A stretch of DNA of 60,326 nt from Niastella sp. GTDB taxonomy: Bacteria; Bacteroidota; Bacteroidia; Chitinophagales; Chitinophagaceae. Below, one piece after another: positions 44,419 through 53,099 of this stretch. The number at the start of each line of letters is the position of its first letter. Position 1 is the first letter of the stretch. The notes beneath the pieces are model-generated. The model was not told the origin of the DNA and did no database searches. It worked only from the letters and a program-made list of their open reading frames with translations. A program made the position numbers and the translations under genes. The stretch is taken from assembly GCA_017744515.1 (NCBI GenBank), contig JAGIBF010000050.1:1-60326 (forward strand), in the 5' to 3' direction.

Positions 44419-45324
44419 CTAAAAAGCAGGAAGCTGTTTTTTCATCTTTAGCTCTTCATACAGGTGTTGTATAAGCCCATCAGCCAAACCGATCTTGGGA
44501 ACGTATATTTCGGAGATGTTGGCCCAGCGCATCACGTTGATATAGATCTGCAGGGCGGGAACGATCACATCGGCCCGGTCTTCGCGCAGTCTATATAAGC
44601 GCATCCTGTCTTCAAGGGAAAAGCTGCTGAATTCTTTGTAGTAATCTTTCAACAGCTCCAGTTGCAGGGGCTTGCCTTCTTTGCGTTTGGAAATGGAAAA
44701 CACTTTGTTGATGTTGCCGCCGGAGCCGATGGCTACAATATCGTCATAATGGCTGCGGGTTTCGCGTTTGATCATGTCTTTCATCTCTTCCCATTGCGCA
44801 TCTTCTACCTGCTTCTTCAGCAGGCGGATGGTGCCAATGTTGAAAGAGCGTTTGAAGACCAGTTTACCGTCGGCAAAAAAAGTAAGTTCCGTACTGCCAC
44901 CACCTACATCTATATACAGGTAGGAGTGGTCTTTGTCCATATTTTCGGCAACATGGTTTTCGTAGATGAGGGCAGCTTCCGCATCGCCGGTGATGATCTC
45001 GATGTCGATATTGGTTTCTGCTTTTATCTGTTGAAGGATGGCGGCTGAATTAGTGGCATCGCGCATGGCGGAGGTGGCGGCTGCTTTCAGGTGTTGTACT
45101 TCGTAGGCGTCCAGGAGGTAGCGATAGGCTTTGAGGGTATTCATGATCATGGCTTCCTTTTCGGGGGATATCTCCTGCTGTTCAAATACATCAAAGCCCA
45201 GGCGCAAGGGTACACGGATGAGGTTGATCTTCTGGAACAGGGGTTTGCCATTGTCCTGAATACTTACATCGGAGATCAGCAATCTTGCCGCATTACTTCC
45301 TATATCGATAGCCGCCAGTCTCAT
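44419..45324 (-). CDS. ppx: Exopolyphosphatase / GppA-type phosphatase
   Basis: A 301-aa protein of the Ppx/GppA family, an actin-like ATPase fold. Landmarks are AAIDIGSNAARLLI at the start, ATSAMRDATNS, the acidic IEIITGDAEAALI and the phosphate loop LYIDVGGGSTELTFF, then VAIGSGGNINKV. It removes terminal phosphate from polyphosphate. Only the two catalytic domains are present; the C-terminal HD domain of longer Ppx proteins is absent. It follows ppk1 by 31 bases in the same operon, so synthesis and breakdown of polyphosphate are encoded together. Confidence 0.93.
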   Translation of the reverse strand: MRLAAIDIGSNAARLLISDVSIQDNGKPLFQKINLIRVPLRLGFDVFEQQEISPEKEAMIMNTLKAYRYLLDAYEVQHLKAAATSAMRDATNSAAILQQIKAETNIDIEIITGDAEAALIYENHVAENMDKDHSYLYIDVGGGSTELTFFADGKLVFKRSFNIGTIRLLKKQVEDAQWEEMKDMIKRETRSHYDDIVAIGSGGNINKVFSISKRKEGKPLQLELLKDYYKEFSSFSLEDRMRLYRLREDRADVIVPALQIYINVMRWANISEIYVPKIGLADGLIQHLYEELKMKKQLPAF

Positions 45325-45355
45325 GGGTTAGTTTAGTATCATTTGCTGCACTGCA

Positions 45356-47479
45356 TCAGGCGGTTGTTTCCGCAGGCTGTGCAGCGGGCGGTTGTATCAG
45401 GCCCAACACAGCGCTTGTTTTCTGATGCAGGTAATTATAGATCTCCACCTGCGACCGGATCTTCTTCTGTTTTCTGTCGCGCACATACCGGTTGCTGAGA
45501 TCATTGTCCAAAATTCTGGCTTTTACATTATCACTCAATTGAATTTCCAGTATATTTTTCAACACTTTTTTAATATTCTCGTCGATGATGGGGCAGGTGG
45601 CTTCCACACGGTGATCGAGATTGCGCACCATCCAATCGGCTGATGAGATGTATACTTTCTCCTCTCCATTATTGTGGAAAATGAATACACGTGCGTGTTC
45701 CAGGTACTCGTCGATAATGCTGACTGCCTTCACGGGGTACTTGAATTTTTTGTTTTCCGAATACATGCAGAAGATGCCGCGGATGATGAGCTTGATCTCC
45801 ACACCGGCCCTGCCGGCATCATACAAGCGGGTGATCAGTTCTTCATCCGACAAAGAGTTCATTTTAAGTGTAATGGCGGCAGGCAGGCCAGCGCGTGCAT
45901 TACGTATTTCCCGGATGATGAGTTTATTCAATTCACGGCGCAAGCCAGTGGGGCAGGGGATAAGCGTTTTACAGGTTTTCAGGAATTTGATCCCTTCCTT
46001 GGGCTTTTCGAGGTAATTGAATATCCGGTTTACATCGGCCATGATGAAGCGGTCGGCAGTGAGCAGGCAATGGTCGCCGTAAAAGGCGGACGTCTTTTCA
46101 TTCATATTGCCGGTGCTTACAAAGCCATAGTGAATGGTATGGTTGTTCTGCCGCTTTTTGATGAGGCAGAGCTTGGCGTGCACTTTCATGTTGGGAATAC
46201 CGATCACTACTTTTACGCCTTCTTCTTCGAGGCGCTCTTTCCACTCCAGGTTGGCTTCTTCATCGAAGCGGGCCCTTAACTCAAGCATCACAGTTACATG
46301 TTTGCCATTGCGCACGGCATTGATGAGGGCGTTGATGAGTTTGGAGTTGGGGGCCAGCCGGTAAGCAGTGATCTTAATGGATGTTACATCCGGGTCGATA
46401 GCTGCTTCGCGCAGCAAGTCGATCACCGGGCCGAATGAATGATAAGGGAAATTGAGCATCACATCCGTCTGCAGGATCGTGTCGGTAACCCGCATGGTAT
46501 TCTTCAGCAGCGGGTGCTGGAAAGGCTTTTTGCGTTGTCCCTTGCGCTGGAACACATCCGGGAAATCCATAAAATGGCGGAAGTTGTGGATGCGTCCGCC
46601 GGGTATTACGCTTTCTTTCCGGGAAATATTGAGTTTGCGGATGAGATAGGCCAGCAGCCCATCGTCCATTTCTTTGTCATATACAAAGCGCACGGGTTTG
46701 CCCTTACGCCGGTTCTTAAGCCCTTTCTCGATCTTTTGGATGAGGGAGGTGGAGAGGTCGGTATCCAGGTCGAGCTCGGCATCCTTTGTCACCTTGAACA
46801 CCCACGATTGGTAGCGATCGTAACCAAAGTAGGAGAAAATGCTTTTCAGGTTGAAGCGGATCACATCTTCCAGTAATATAATATGATGTTCGCCGTCAGG
46901 GGAGGGTAGTTTAATAAAACGCCCTACTGCCTTGGAGGGCACTTCTATGATGGCGTATTTACGTCGCAGGGTGGCGTCTTTCCGGGAAAGCACCACACCG
47001 AGGTAGATGGATTTGTCGCGCAAATAGGGGAATTGTGGAATACTTTCCACCATTAGGGGAATAATGTTGGAACGTACTTCTTCCTCAAAGTAGGTATTGA
47101 CAAACTTCTGTTGGTCTTTATTCAGTTGTTTTTCATTGACCAGGTGGATCTTTTCCCGGACCAGGTCTTTGCGGGTCGTTTCCCAGATCTGGTTAAATTC
47201 GGCCTGCTGCTCCAGTACGATCTGCTGGATCTGGTCGAGGATGCGGTCAGGCGCCTGCTCCAGGTGCATGTTCCGGAGTTTGGGCCCTACTTCCGTCATC
47301 CGCTTAAGGGTAGCTACCCGGACGCGGAAGAACTCGTCCATATTATTGGAGAAGATGCCGAGGAACTTGATGCGCTCCCGGAGGGGTACGCTGGGGTCGG
47401 CAGCTTCCTGCAATACACGGGCATTGAATGATAACCAACTAATATCTCTTGCTATGGTTTTCCTTTTCATTGATAACAT
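45356..47479 (-). CDS. ppk1: Polyphosphate kinase 1
   Basis: A 707-aa enzyme that polymerises the terminal phosphate of ATP into polyphosphate. The N-terminal domain has ISWLSFNARVLQEAADPSVP and LGIFSNNMDEFFRVRVA. Two PLD-like catalytic modules carry the active-site HxK motifs, MKVHAKLCLI with the autophosphorylated His and a second motif near RVFIFHNNGEEKVYISSADW with DHRVE. The ATP-binding Asn/Arg/Lys regions look intact. The ATG at 47470 (MKRKTIARD) is as likely as the one at 47479. Confidence 0.96.
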   Translation of the reverse strand: MLSMKRKTIARDISWLSFNARVLQEAADPSVPLRERIKFLGIFSNNMDEFFRVRVATLKRMTEVGPKLRNMHLEQAPDRILDQIQQIVLEQQAEFNQIWETTRKDLVREKIHLVNEKQLNKDQQKFVNTYFEEEVRSNIIPLMVESIPQFPYLRDKSIYLGVVLSRKDATLRRKYAIIEVPSKAVGRFIKLPSPDGEHHIILLEDVIRFNLKSIFSYFGYDRYQSWVFKVTKDAELDLDTDLSTSLIQKIEKGLKNRRKGKPVRFVYDKEMDDGLLAYLIRKLNISRKESVIPGGRIHNFRHFMDFPDVFQRKGQRKKPFQHPLLKNTMRVTDTILQTDVMLNFPYHSFGPVIDLLREAAIDPDVTSIKITAYRLAPNSKLINALINAVRNGKHVTVMLELRARFDEEANLEWKERLEEEGVKVVIGIPNMKVHAKLCLIKKRQNNHTIHYGFVSTGNMNEKTSAFYGDHCLLTADRFIMADVNRIFNYLEKPKEGIKFLKTCKTLIPCPTGLRRELNKLIIREIRNARAGLPAAITLKMNSLSDEELITRLYDAGRAGVEIKLIIRGIFCMYSENKKFKYPVKAVSIIDEYLEHARVFIFHNNGEEKVYISSADWMVRNLDHRVEATCPIIDENIKKVLKNILEIQLSDNVKARILDNDLSNRYVRDRKQKKIRSQVEIYNYLHQKTSAVLGLIQPPAAQPAETTA

Positions 47480-47728
47480 TTAGCGGGGCTTTTGCCAAAG
47501 ATGGAGCAGGCAAAAAGAACTTTAAATTAAGGAATTATTAATTCATAGGCTTGTTTTTCATGGACTTGTAATAATAGTCCGTATATTTATAACATATGTT
47601 GACCTTGCCGGAAGAACGGCTATTTCCCGAAATTCACACTGTGGACAATCTTTATTGTAAAAACCCTGATTTTCTTTTTCATAATTCGCTGCTAATCGCT
47701 ACCTTTGCCGTCCTAAATTTTTGAAGTC
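47480..47728. promoter_or_regulatory. Divergent promoter region ppk1 / rpmB
   Basis: It holds a perfect -7 box TACCTTTG at 47700-47707 reading toward rpmB, 22 bases before its ATG. CATCTTTG (one mismatch) reads toward ppk1 at 47496-47503. The rpmB leader is short, with no obvious autoregulatory fold. Confidence 0.6.
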
Positions 47729-47965
47729 ATGGCAAGAGTATGTCAGGTAACAGGTAAAGTTCCAGTGTCTGGGCACCGCGTTTCCCACTCAAATATCAAA
47801 TCAAAGCGCCGTTTTCTGCCTAACCTGCAGACCAAACGTTTCTTTTTGGCTGAAGAAGACAAGTGGATTACCCTGAAACTGTCTACTGAAGGTATCCGTA
47901 CCATCAACAAGCGTGGTTTGAGCGTTGTGGTGAAGGAGCTGAGAGCTCAGGGCGAGAAAATCTAA
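47729..47965 (+). CDS. rpmB: Ribosomal protein bL28
   Basis: A 78-aa large-subunit protein: MARVCQVTGKVPVSGHRVSH, SNIKSKRRFLPNLQTKRFF and TEGIRTINKRGLSVVVKELR. It matches the full length of the family. Followed 22 bases later by rpmG. Confidence 0.97.
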   Translation: MARVCQVTGKVPVSGHRVSHSNIKSKRRFLPNLQTKRFFLAEEDKWITLKLSTEGIRTINKRGLSVVVKELRAQGEKI

Positions 47966-47987
47966 ATAACGTAAAAAGTCTATAACA

Positions 47988-48170
47988 ATGGCAAAGAAAG
48001 GAAGCAGAGTACAGGTGATCCTGGAGTGCACTGAGCACAAAACCAGCGGTAAACCCGGTACCAGCCGCTACATCACAACCAAGAACAAGAAAAACAACCC
48101 GGAGCGTCTGGAGTTGAAGAAGTTCAACGCGATCCTGAAGAAGGTAACCGTTCACAAAGAAATCAAATAA
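47988..48170 (+). CDS. rpmG: Ribosomal protein bL33
   Basis: A 60-aa protein: [40 protein letters not shown] and [17 protein letters not shown]. The zinc-ribbon cysteines of the C+ form are absent except for one Cys, so it is the zinc-free form. Confidence 0.97.
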   Translation: MAKKGSRVQVILECTEHKTSGKPGTSRYITTKNKKNNPERLELKKFNAILKKVTVHKEIK

Positions 48171-48270
48171 TTAGACAATTTGAAAATGTGCTAATTTGAT
48201 AATTAGTACAGGCCGTTTGGCTCGTTAATTTTCAAATTATCCAATCTTCAAATTTTCAAATTAACTATAT

Positions 48271-48444
48271 ATGGCAAAAGCAGCTTCTAAAAACGCGAAA
48301 GTTAAGGATGCGAAGGCTTCAGCTGAAGCAAAGAACTGGACCAAAGTGATCCGTGCGGTTCGCAGTCCTAAAACAGGTGCCTACACTTTCAAGGAGCAGA
48401 TCGTGCACAAAGAGAAAGTAAAGGAATTCCTGGCTCAAAAATAA
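48271..48444 (+). CDS. DUF4295 family small basic protein
   Basis: A 57-aa product (MAKAASKNAKVKDAKASAEA, then KNWTKVIRAVRSPKTGAYTF, then KEQIVHKEKVKEFLAQK). It is the conserved Bacteroidota small protein found downstream of bL28-bL33. Very basic and likely ribosome-associated, but its function is unknown. The 100-base gap to rpmG is filled by an AT-rich inverted repeat (AATTTGAAAATGTGCTAATT / AATTTTCAAATT), and a terminator follows. Confidence 0.88.
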   Translation: MAKAASKNAKVKDAKASAEAKNWTKVIRAVRSPKTGAYTFKEQIVHKEKVKEFLAQK

Positions 48445-48466
48445 GTGGGAAGTAAGTACAATATTA

Positions 48467-48495
48467 AAAGCTGTTCTGTAGCGGAACAGCTTTTT
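48467..48495 (+). terminator. Rho-independent terminator after DUF4295
   Basis: AAAGCTGTTC / GAACAGCTTT with a 7-base loop, then TTTTT at 48491-48495, 22 bases after the stop at 48444. Confidence 0.85.
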
Positions 48496-48520
48496 GTATT
48501 TGCATTAAACGAACCAACGT

Positions 48521-48607
48521 GTCAGTGTTTATCCCGCTTTGCGGGATTGAGCCTGTCGAAACCTCTTGATCACTTTCTAAATGACCCTTCGACAAGCTCA
48601 GGGTGAC
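48521..48607 (-). repeat. TTATCCCGC element followed by an inverted TGAGCTTGTCGAAG unit
   Basis: GTTTATCCCGCTTTGCGGGA, TTGAGCCTGTCGAAACC (48526-48562), then the inverted 23-base unit CCCTTCGACAAGCTCAGGGTGAC at 48585-48607. Matching composite elements, in inverted order, occur at 57109-57155 and 60172-60230. Confidence 0.65.
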
Positions 48608-48653
48608 AATTGTTTGAAGTATATTACAGACATTATTAAACCTTTACAGCAGT

Positions 48654-49619
48654 ATGGGCCTGTTCAATAAATTATTCGGCAAGAAGGAAAAAGAAACCCT
48701 CGACCAGGGGCTGGAGAAAACCAAGACCGGTTTTTTGTCCAAGCTTACCAAGGCTATTGCCGGCAAAAGCTCTGTAGATGATGAAGTGCTCGATAACCTC
48801 GAAGAAGCGCTCGTAAGTGCCGACGTAGGTATCGAAACTACCGTACAGATCATCGAGCGCATCGAGAAGCGGGTGGCAAAGGACAAGTACCTTAACACCA
48901 GCGAGCTGAATAATATCCTGCAACAGGAGATGGAGAACATCCTGGTAGATGCTCCTGCAGCAGATGCTTATACTTTTAGTTCCAACCTGCCGGCCAAACC
49001 TTTTGTGATCCTCGTAGTAGGGGTGAATGGAGTAGGTAAAACCACTACCATCGGTAAACTGGCTTATAACTTCAAGAAAGCCGGTAAATCTGTATTGCTG
49101 GGTGCTGCCGATACTTTCCGTGCAGCGGCTGTAGATCAATTGACGATCTGGAGCGAGCGGGTAGGGGTGCCTATTGTAAAACAAGGTATGGGCGCCGATC
49201 CGGCTTCTGTGGCCTTTGATACCGTACAAAGTGGTGTGTCGAAGGGATCAGATGTGGTGATCATCGATACGGCCGGTCGCCTGCATAACAAAGCTCACCT
49301 GATGGATGAGTTAAGTAAGATCAAACGTGTAATACAAAAGCATATTCCCGAAGCGCCGCATGAAGTGCTGCTGGTGCTGGACGGCTCCACCGGACAGAAT
49401 GCATTGGAACAGGCCAAACAGTTTACGGCGGCTACCGATGTTTCTGCGCTGGCTATTACCAAACTGGATGGAACTGCCAAAGGTGGTGTGGTGCTGGCCA
49501 TTGCCAATCAGTTTAAAATACCTGTCAAGTTTATTGGCATGGGAGAGAAGATGGAAGACTTGCTGGTGTTTGACAAGCATGAGTTTGTGGACAGCTTGTT
49601 TAGTCTGGAGAAAAGTTGA
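48654..49619 (+). CDS. ftsY: Signal recognition particle receptor FtsY
   Basis: A 321-aa GTPase that docks SRP-ribosome complexes at the inner membrane. The A domain is very short (about 20 residues: MGLFNKLFGKKEKET). The N domain follows (about 30-105), then the G domain with GVNGVGKTTTIGKLA (P-loop), DTFRAAAVDQL, DTAGRLHN, TKLDGTAKGG and FIGMGEKMEDL. The protein is the compact form usual in Bacteroidota. Confidence 0.97.
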   Translation: MGLFNKLFGKKEKETLDQGLEKTKTGFLSKLTKAIAGKSSVDDEVLDNLEEALVSADVGIETTVQIIERIEKRVAKDKYLNTSELNNILQQEMENILVDAPAADAYTFSSNLPAKPFVILVVGVNGVGKTTTIGKLAYNFKKAGKSVLLGAADTFRAAAVDQLTIWSERVGVPIVKQGMGADPASVAFDTVQSGVSKGSDVVIIDTAGRLHNKAHLMDELSKIKRVIQKHIPEAPHEVLLVLDGSTGQNALEQAKQFTAATDVSALAITKLDGTAKGGVVLAIANQFKIPVKFIGMGEKMEDLLVFDKHEFVDSLFSLEKS

Positions 49620-49710
49620 GTTAGCGTTGATAGGTTGAAAAGTTAATAAGTTGAAAGGGCTCCCGGGATAGATGATGTAAGAAGCTTCAGGGGCTCAAAA
49701 TTATAAAACA

Positions 49711-49733
49711 AGGGCGTGTCATCGACACGCCCT
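49711..49733 (+). terminator. Rho-independent terminator after ftsY
   Basis: Perfect 10-base stem AGGGCGTGTC / GACACGCCCT with a 3-base loop, followed shortly by TTTTTT. Confidence 0.8.
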
Positions 49734-49762
49734 ATGATTTTTTGTAACTGATTTCAACCAAA

Positions 49763-49800
49763 AAGGGTGAGCCGCCTTTGGAAGGCGACCCACCCTTTTT
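49763..49800. terminator. Bidirectional hairpin between ftsY and the beta-barrel gene
   Basis: AAGGGTGAGCCGCC and GGCGACCCACCCTT flank a 7-base loop and end in TTTTTT. The leftward gene ends at 49833. Near-identical arms occur at 54596-54649 after the dehydrogenase gene. Confidence 0.65.
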
Positions 49801-49832
49801 TAATTGCTTTATAAGAAAAGGTTTACAACTGC

Positions 49833-50321
49833 TTAGAATGCGAACCGGAATGCAAATCCTCCCCAGAAGTGGAAGTCTGTATCAGGGGCTAATTGGAATG
49901 TGGGGTTCACATCGAATGATACATTGATAGGGGCTCCGGTAAACTTGTAGTCGAGACCAAGGGTGCCGCGTAATGCAAACCAGGTATCGAGGTAGTCTTT
50001 GGTTGGGAATAGCAACATACCGCCACCGCCAACATACCATTTCAAGCCTGTTGCGCCGGCAATATCGCCATGCCAGTCGTACAGACCTTCGATGCCTACA
50101 TAGCCTCTGTCAAACAGCAAAGATCCTTCGAGCGCGCTATTGCTTTTCAGGAAATGCTTGATGTTGATACCGCCAAGGGTTCCGTTACCGAAGTAAACTT
50201 TGGCGCCAAGGGCTGTTCTGTAGGTGCTACCGGTTGATTGGGAAGAGGCTGTTTGCGAAAGGGTGAGCAAGCAGATCATAGCTGCTGCAATAATGATAAC
50301 TTTCTTCATGCTTTTGTTCAT
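49833..50321 (-). CDS. Small outer-membrane beta-barrel protein
   Basis: A 162-aa product with a signal peptide (MKKVIIIAAAMICLLTLSQTA, cleavage near ASSQS) from MNKS or the inner Met. The mature domain alternates polar and aromatic residues (GAKVYFGNGTLGGINIKHFL, FDRGYVGIEGLYDWHG, FALRGTLGLDYKF) and ends in FAFRFAF with a terminal Phe, typical of eight-stranded outer-membrane barrels. No specific function is known. Confidence 0.8.
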   Translation of the reverse strand: MNKSMKKVIIIAAAMICLLTLSQTASSQSTGSTYRTALGAKVYFGNGTLGGINIKHFLKSNSALEGSLLFDRGYVGIEGLYDWHGDIAGATGLKWYVGGGGMLLFPTKDYLDTWFALRGTLGLDYKFTGAPINVSFDVNPTFQLAPDTDFHFWGGFAFRFAF

Positions 50322-50532
50322 TTATGCCAAGCTTGTTATAAATATTGTGCCAATTGTTCCCCAACTTGTCCGGAAGTCCGGGAAATACCTATTATATGGT
50401 GGCATAAAGTGCTGTAAATAAATAATTAATATATGTATCTGACGGCCGATGTTCATGTCCGGGAAGTAGCGGAAATGGCGTATTGCCGGGCCTTTCGCGT
50501 CAACTTAAATGCAAAAATCCGCTAACTCTCAG

Positions 50533-50540
50533 TACCTTTG
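50533..50540 (+). promoter_or_regulatory. Perfect TAnnTTTG -7 box of rimO
   Basis: TACCTTTG, 15 bases before the ATG at 50556. A TTG read at 50538 lies inside the box, so it cannot be the start codon. Confidence 0.65.
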
Positions 50541-50555
50541 CGGGCTTATATTATT

Positions 50556-51863
50556 ATGAAAACGAGGTCGCTAAAAAAAGATAAGGTCAATATCATTACG
50601 CTGGGTTGCAGCAAGAACATGGTGGATAGTGAAGTGTTGAGTGGTCAGCTCAGGGCCAATGATATAGATGTAGTGCACGAGAATGCCCGCCTTGACCACA
50701 ATATTGTGGTGGTAAATACCTGTGGCTTTATCGACAAAGCCAAAGAAGAGTCTATCAATACTATCCTCGACCAGGTAGATTTGAAGCGCAAGGGGAAGTT
50801 GGATAAGGTATATGTGACCGGCTGTCTTAGCGAACGTTATCGCAACAACCTGGAGCAGGAGATACCTGAAGTGGATGCTTATTTCGGCACCATGGAACTG
50901 CCGCTCATCCTGAAGCAATTTGAAGCAGATTATAAAGCAGAATTATTGGGTGAGCGTCTGCTGGCTACACCAAAGCATTATGCTTACCTCAAAATATCTG
51001 AAGGCTGCAATCGTACCTGTTCTTTTTGCGCCATTCCGCTCATGCGGGGGACGCACGTGAGCAGGCCCATCGAGCAGTTGGTACAGGAAGCCGAGAAGCT
51101 GGTAAAAATGGGTGTGAAAGAGATCATGCTCATTGCGCAGGAGCTTACGTACTATGGTCTCGATATTTACAAGAAGCGTATGCTGCCCGAGCTGCTGCAT
51201 AAGCTGGCCGATGTAAAGGGGCTGCATTGGATACGGTTGCATTATGCTTATCCTTCTAAATTCCCATTGGAGATACTTGATGTGATGCGCGAACGCGATA
51301 ACATCTGTAAATACCTCGATATGCCTTTGCAGCATGCCAGCGACCCGATGCTGAAGGCCATGCGTCGACAGATCACCAAAGCCGAGATGGACGAGCTCAT
51401 CGTCACCATCCGTGAGAAAGTGCCTGGTATTTGTTTGCGTACTACGCTCATTACAGGCTTCCCCGGTGAAACACAACAGGATGTGGAAGACCTCAAAAAT
51501 TTCCTTCGTCAACATCGTTTTGATCGTGTTGGCATCTTCACTTACTCACACGAAGAGAGCACCTCTGCTTACTCATTGGAAGATAATATTCCCCAGGAAG
51601 AAAAAGAAAGCCGCGCGCAGGAGATCATGGAAGTGCAGCAGGAGATCAGCTATGAAAGGAACCAGGAGAAGATCGGGCAGACTTTCAAAGTGCTCATTGA
51701 TAAAAAAGAATCAGGACGTTATTTAGGTCGTACAGAGTTTGATAGTGTGGAAGTAGATAATGAAGTGATCATTAACAGCACCAAACGGTTAACCCCCGGC
51801 GAATTCGTCAATGTAAAGATCACGAAGGCCTACGACTACGACCTGGAAGGTGATGTGGTATAA
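50556..51863 (+). CDS. rimO: Ribosomal protein uS12 methylthiotransferase RimO
   Basis: A 435-aa radical-SAM enzyme that adds a methylthio group to the conserved Asp of ribosomal protein S12. The N-terminal UPF0004 domain has NIITLGCSKNMVDSEVLSGQ with its cluster Cys and VVVNTCGFIDKAKEES. The radical-SAM core has GCNRTCSFCAIPLMRG (CxxxCxxC) and LRTTLITGFPGETQQD. A C-terminal TRAM domain is near KIGQTFKVLIDKKESGRYLG. GCSKNMVDSE distinguishes it from MiaB. Confidence 0.95.
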   Translation: MKTRSLKKDKVNIITLGCSKNMVDSEVLSGQLRANDIDVVHENARLDHNIVVVNTCGFIDKAKEESINTILDQVDLKRKGKLDKVYVTGCLSERYRNNLEQEIPEVDAYFGTMELPLILKQFEADYKAELLGERLLATPKHYAYLKISEGCNRTCSFCAIPLMRGTHVSRPIEQLVQEAEKLVKMGVKEIMLIAQELTYYGLDIYKKRMLPELLHKLADVKGLHWIRLHYAYPSKFPLEILDVMRERDNICKYLDMPLQHASDPMLKAMRRQITKAEMDELIVTIREKVPGICLRTTLITGFPGETQQDVEDLKNFLRQHRFDRVGIFTYSHEESTSAYSLEDNIPQEEKESRAQEIMEVQQEISYERNQEKIGQTFKVLIDKKESGRYLGRTEFDSVEVDNEVIINSTKRLTPGEFVNVKITKAYDYDLEGDVV

Positions 51864-52030
51864 TTCATGGTTTTGGTATAAGATGGCTATTGTACAGATA
51901 TTGATTGGTTCTTAATGTGTATTGCCCGGGATAGCACAGGATAGCAGGCATTATACCGGAAAACAACCGTTAGGAGAATATTGTACTAAAACTGATTAAA
52001 TACCGCAAAATAAATCAATCTGTAGCGCCG

Positions 52031-52038
52031 TAGTTTTG
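52031..52038 (+). promoter_or_regulatory. TAnnTTTG -7 box of the hydroxyproline cluster
   Basis: TAGTTTTG, 23 bases before the DapA-type ATG at 52062. Perfect match to the -7 consensus. Confidence 0.5.
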
Positions 52039-52061
52039 TTATACCAAAATTTTATAAGCCC

Positions 52062-52997
52062 ATGCATTTTGAATGGAAAGGAGTTTTTCCTGCACTAACA
52101 ACACAGTTTACAGCGGATGATGAATTGGATATTCCTCTCTTTGAGAAGAACGTGGCTTTCCAGCTGGAAGCCGGCGTTGACGGTCTTATCCTCGGAGGCT
52201 CACTGGGCGAAGCCAGTGTTCTGACCACTGCTGAAAAAGAGATACTCGTTAAAACTGCTATACAAAAAGCGGCCGGGCAGGTGCCTGTGCTAATCAACAT
52301 TGCCGAGGGGTCTACCCGCGAAGCGATACAGCAGGCTACCAACGCCGCCAGGTGGGGCGCCCATGGTCTGATGCTGTTGCCTCCTATGCGTTACAAGAGC
52401 GACCATCGCGAAACAGTGGAGTTCCTGAAAACCGTAGCCAATTCGACTGACCTGCCGATCATGTTATACAACAACCCGGTGGATTACAAGATCGAGATCA
52501 CACTCGATATGTTTGAAGAGCTGGCTGAATGCCAGAATATCGGTGCGGTGAAGGAATCTACCCGCGACGTATCGAATGTAACCCGCATGTTCAACCGTTT
52601 CGGTAATCGTTACAAGATCCTGTGCGGTGTTGACCCACTGGCAATGGAAGAACTGGTGATGGGCGCTGATGGCTGGGTTGCTGGTCTGGTGGATGCCTTC
52701 CCCCGCGAAACCGTAGCGATCTACCGCCTGGTAAAAGCCGGTCAACTGGAAGAGGCTGCTGCCATCTACCGTTGGTTCATGCCGCTGCTCGACCTCGATA
52801 TTCATCCCAAACTGGTACAATACATCAAGCTGGCTGCTACGCAAGCCGGTATCGGTTCTGAATATGTAAGGGCTCCCCGCCTGCGCCTCATTGGCGAAGA
52901 GCGTGAGAGAGTGCTGGAGATCATCAACGAAGGTATCCGCACAAGGCCTACGCTGCCCGACTACATGAACCTGGCCATGGCCAATACTTACCTGTAA
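52062..52997 (+). CDS. DapA-family aldolase, probably pyrroline-4-hydroxy-2-carboxylate deaminase
   Basis: A 311-aa class I lyase of the dihydrodipicolinate synthase family. The Schiff-base lysine is Lys164 in GAVKESTRD; Tyr136 sits in LPIMLYNNP; GGSLGEASVLTTAEK replaces the usual GTTGE loop. The family includes several aldolases, so the reaction is inferred from the following genes: an epimerase with both catalytic Cys, a D-amino-acid dehydrogenase and a 2-oxoglutarate semialdehyde dehydrogenase. Together they define trans-4-hydroxyproline breakdown, where this enzyme deaminates the pyrroline intermediate. Confidence 0.85.
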   Translation: MHFEWKGVFPALTTQFTADDELDIPLFEKNVAFQLEAGVDGLILGGSLGEASVLTTAEKEILVKTAIQKAAGQVPVLINIAEGSTREAIQQATNAARWGAHGLMLLPPMRYKSDHRETVEFLKTVANSTDLPIMLYNNPVDYKIEITLDMFEELAECQNIGAVKESTRDVSNVTRMFNRFGNRYKILCGVDPLAMEELVMGADGWVAGLVDAFPRETVAIYRLVKAGQLEEAAAIYRWFMPLLDLDIHPKLVQYIKLAATQAGIGSEYVRAPRLRLIGEERERVLEIINEGIRTRPTLPDYMNLAMANTYL

Positions 52998-53013
52998 AGT
53001 TTTTACATATTAC

Positions 53014-53051
53014 TGAGAGGTGATGTCTTTGAAAAAAGGTATCACCTCTCA
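53014..53051 (+). terminator. Hairpin between the deaminase and dehydrogenase genes
   Basis: Perfect 11-base arms TGAGAGGTGAT / ATCACCTCTCA with a 16-base loop, no U-run. It lies just before a separate promoter, so it may end or attenuate the first transcript. Confidence 0.5.
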
Positions 53052-53064
53052 ATGTATGGTAAAG

Positions 53065-53072
53065 TACCTTTG
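53065..53072 (+). promoter_or_regulatory. TAnnTTTG -7 box of the semialdehyde dehydrogenase gene
   Basis: TACCTTTG, perfect, 27 bases before the ATG at 53100. It shows this part of the cluster can be transcribed separately. Confidence 0.6.
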
Positions 53073-53099
53073 TACCTTACCGATTAAAGCCATTTATAT

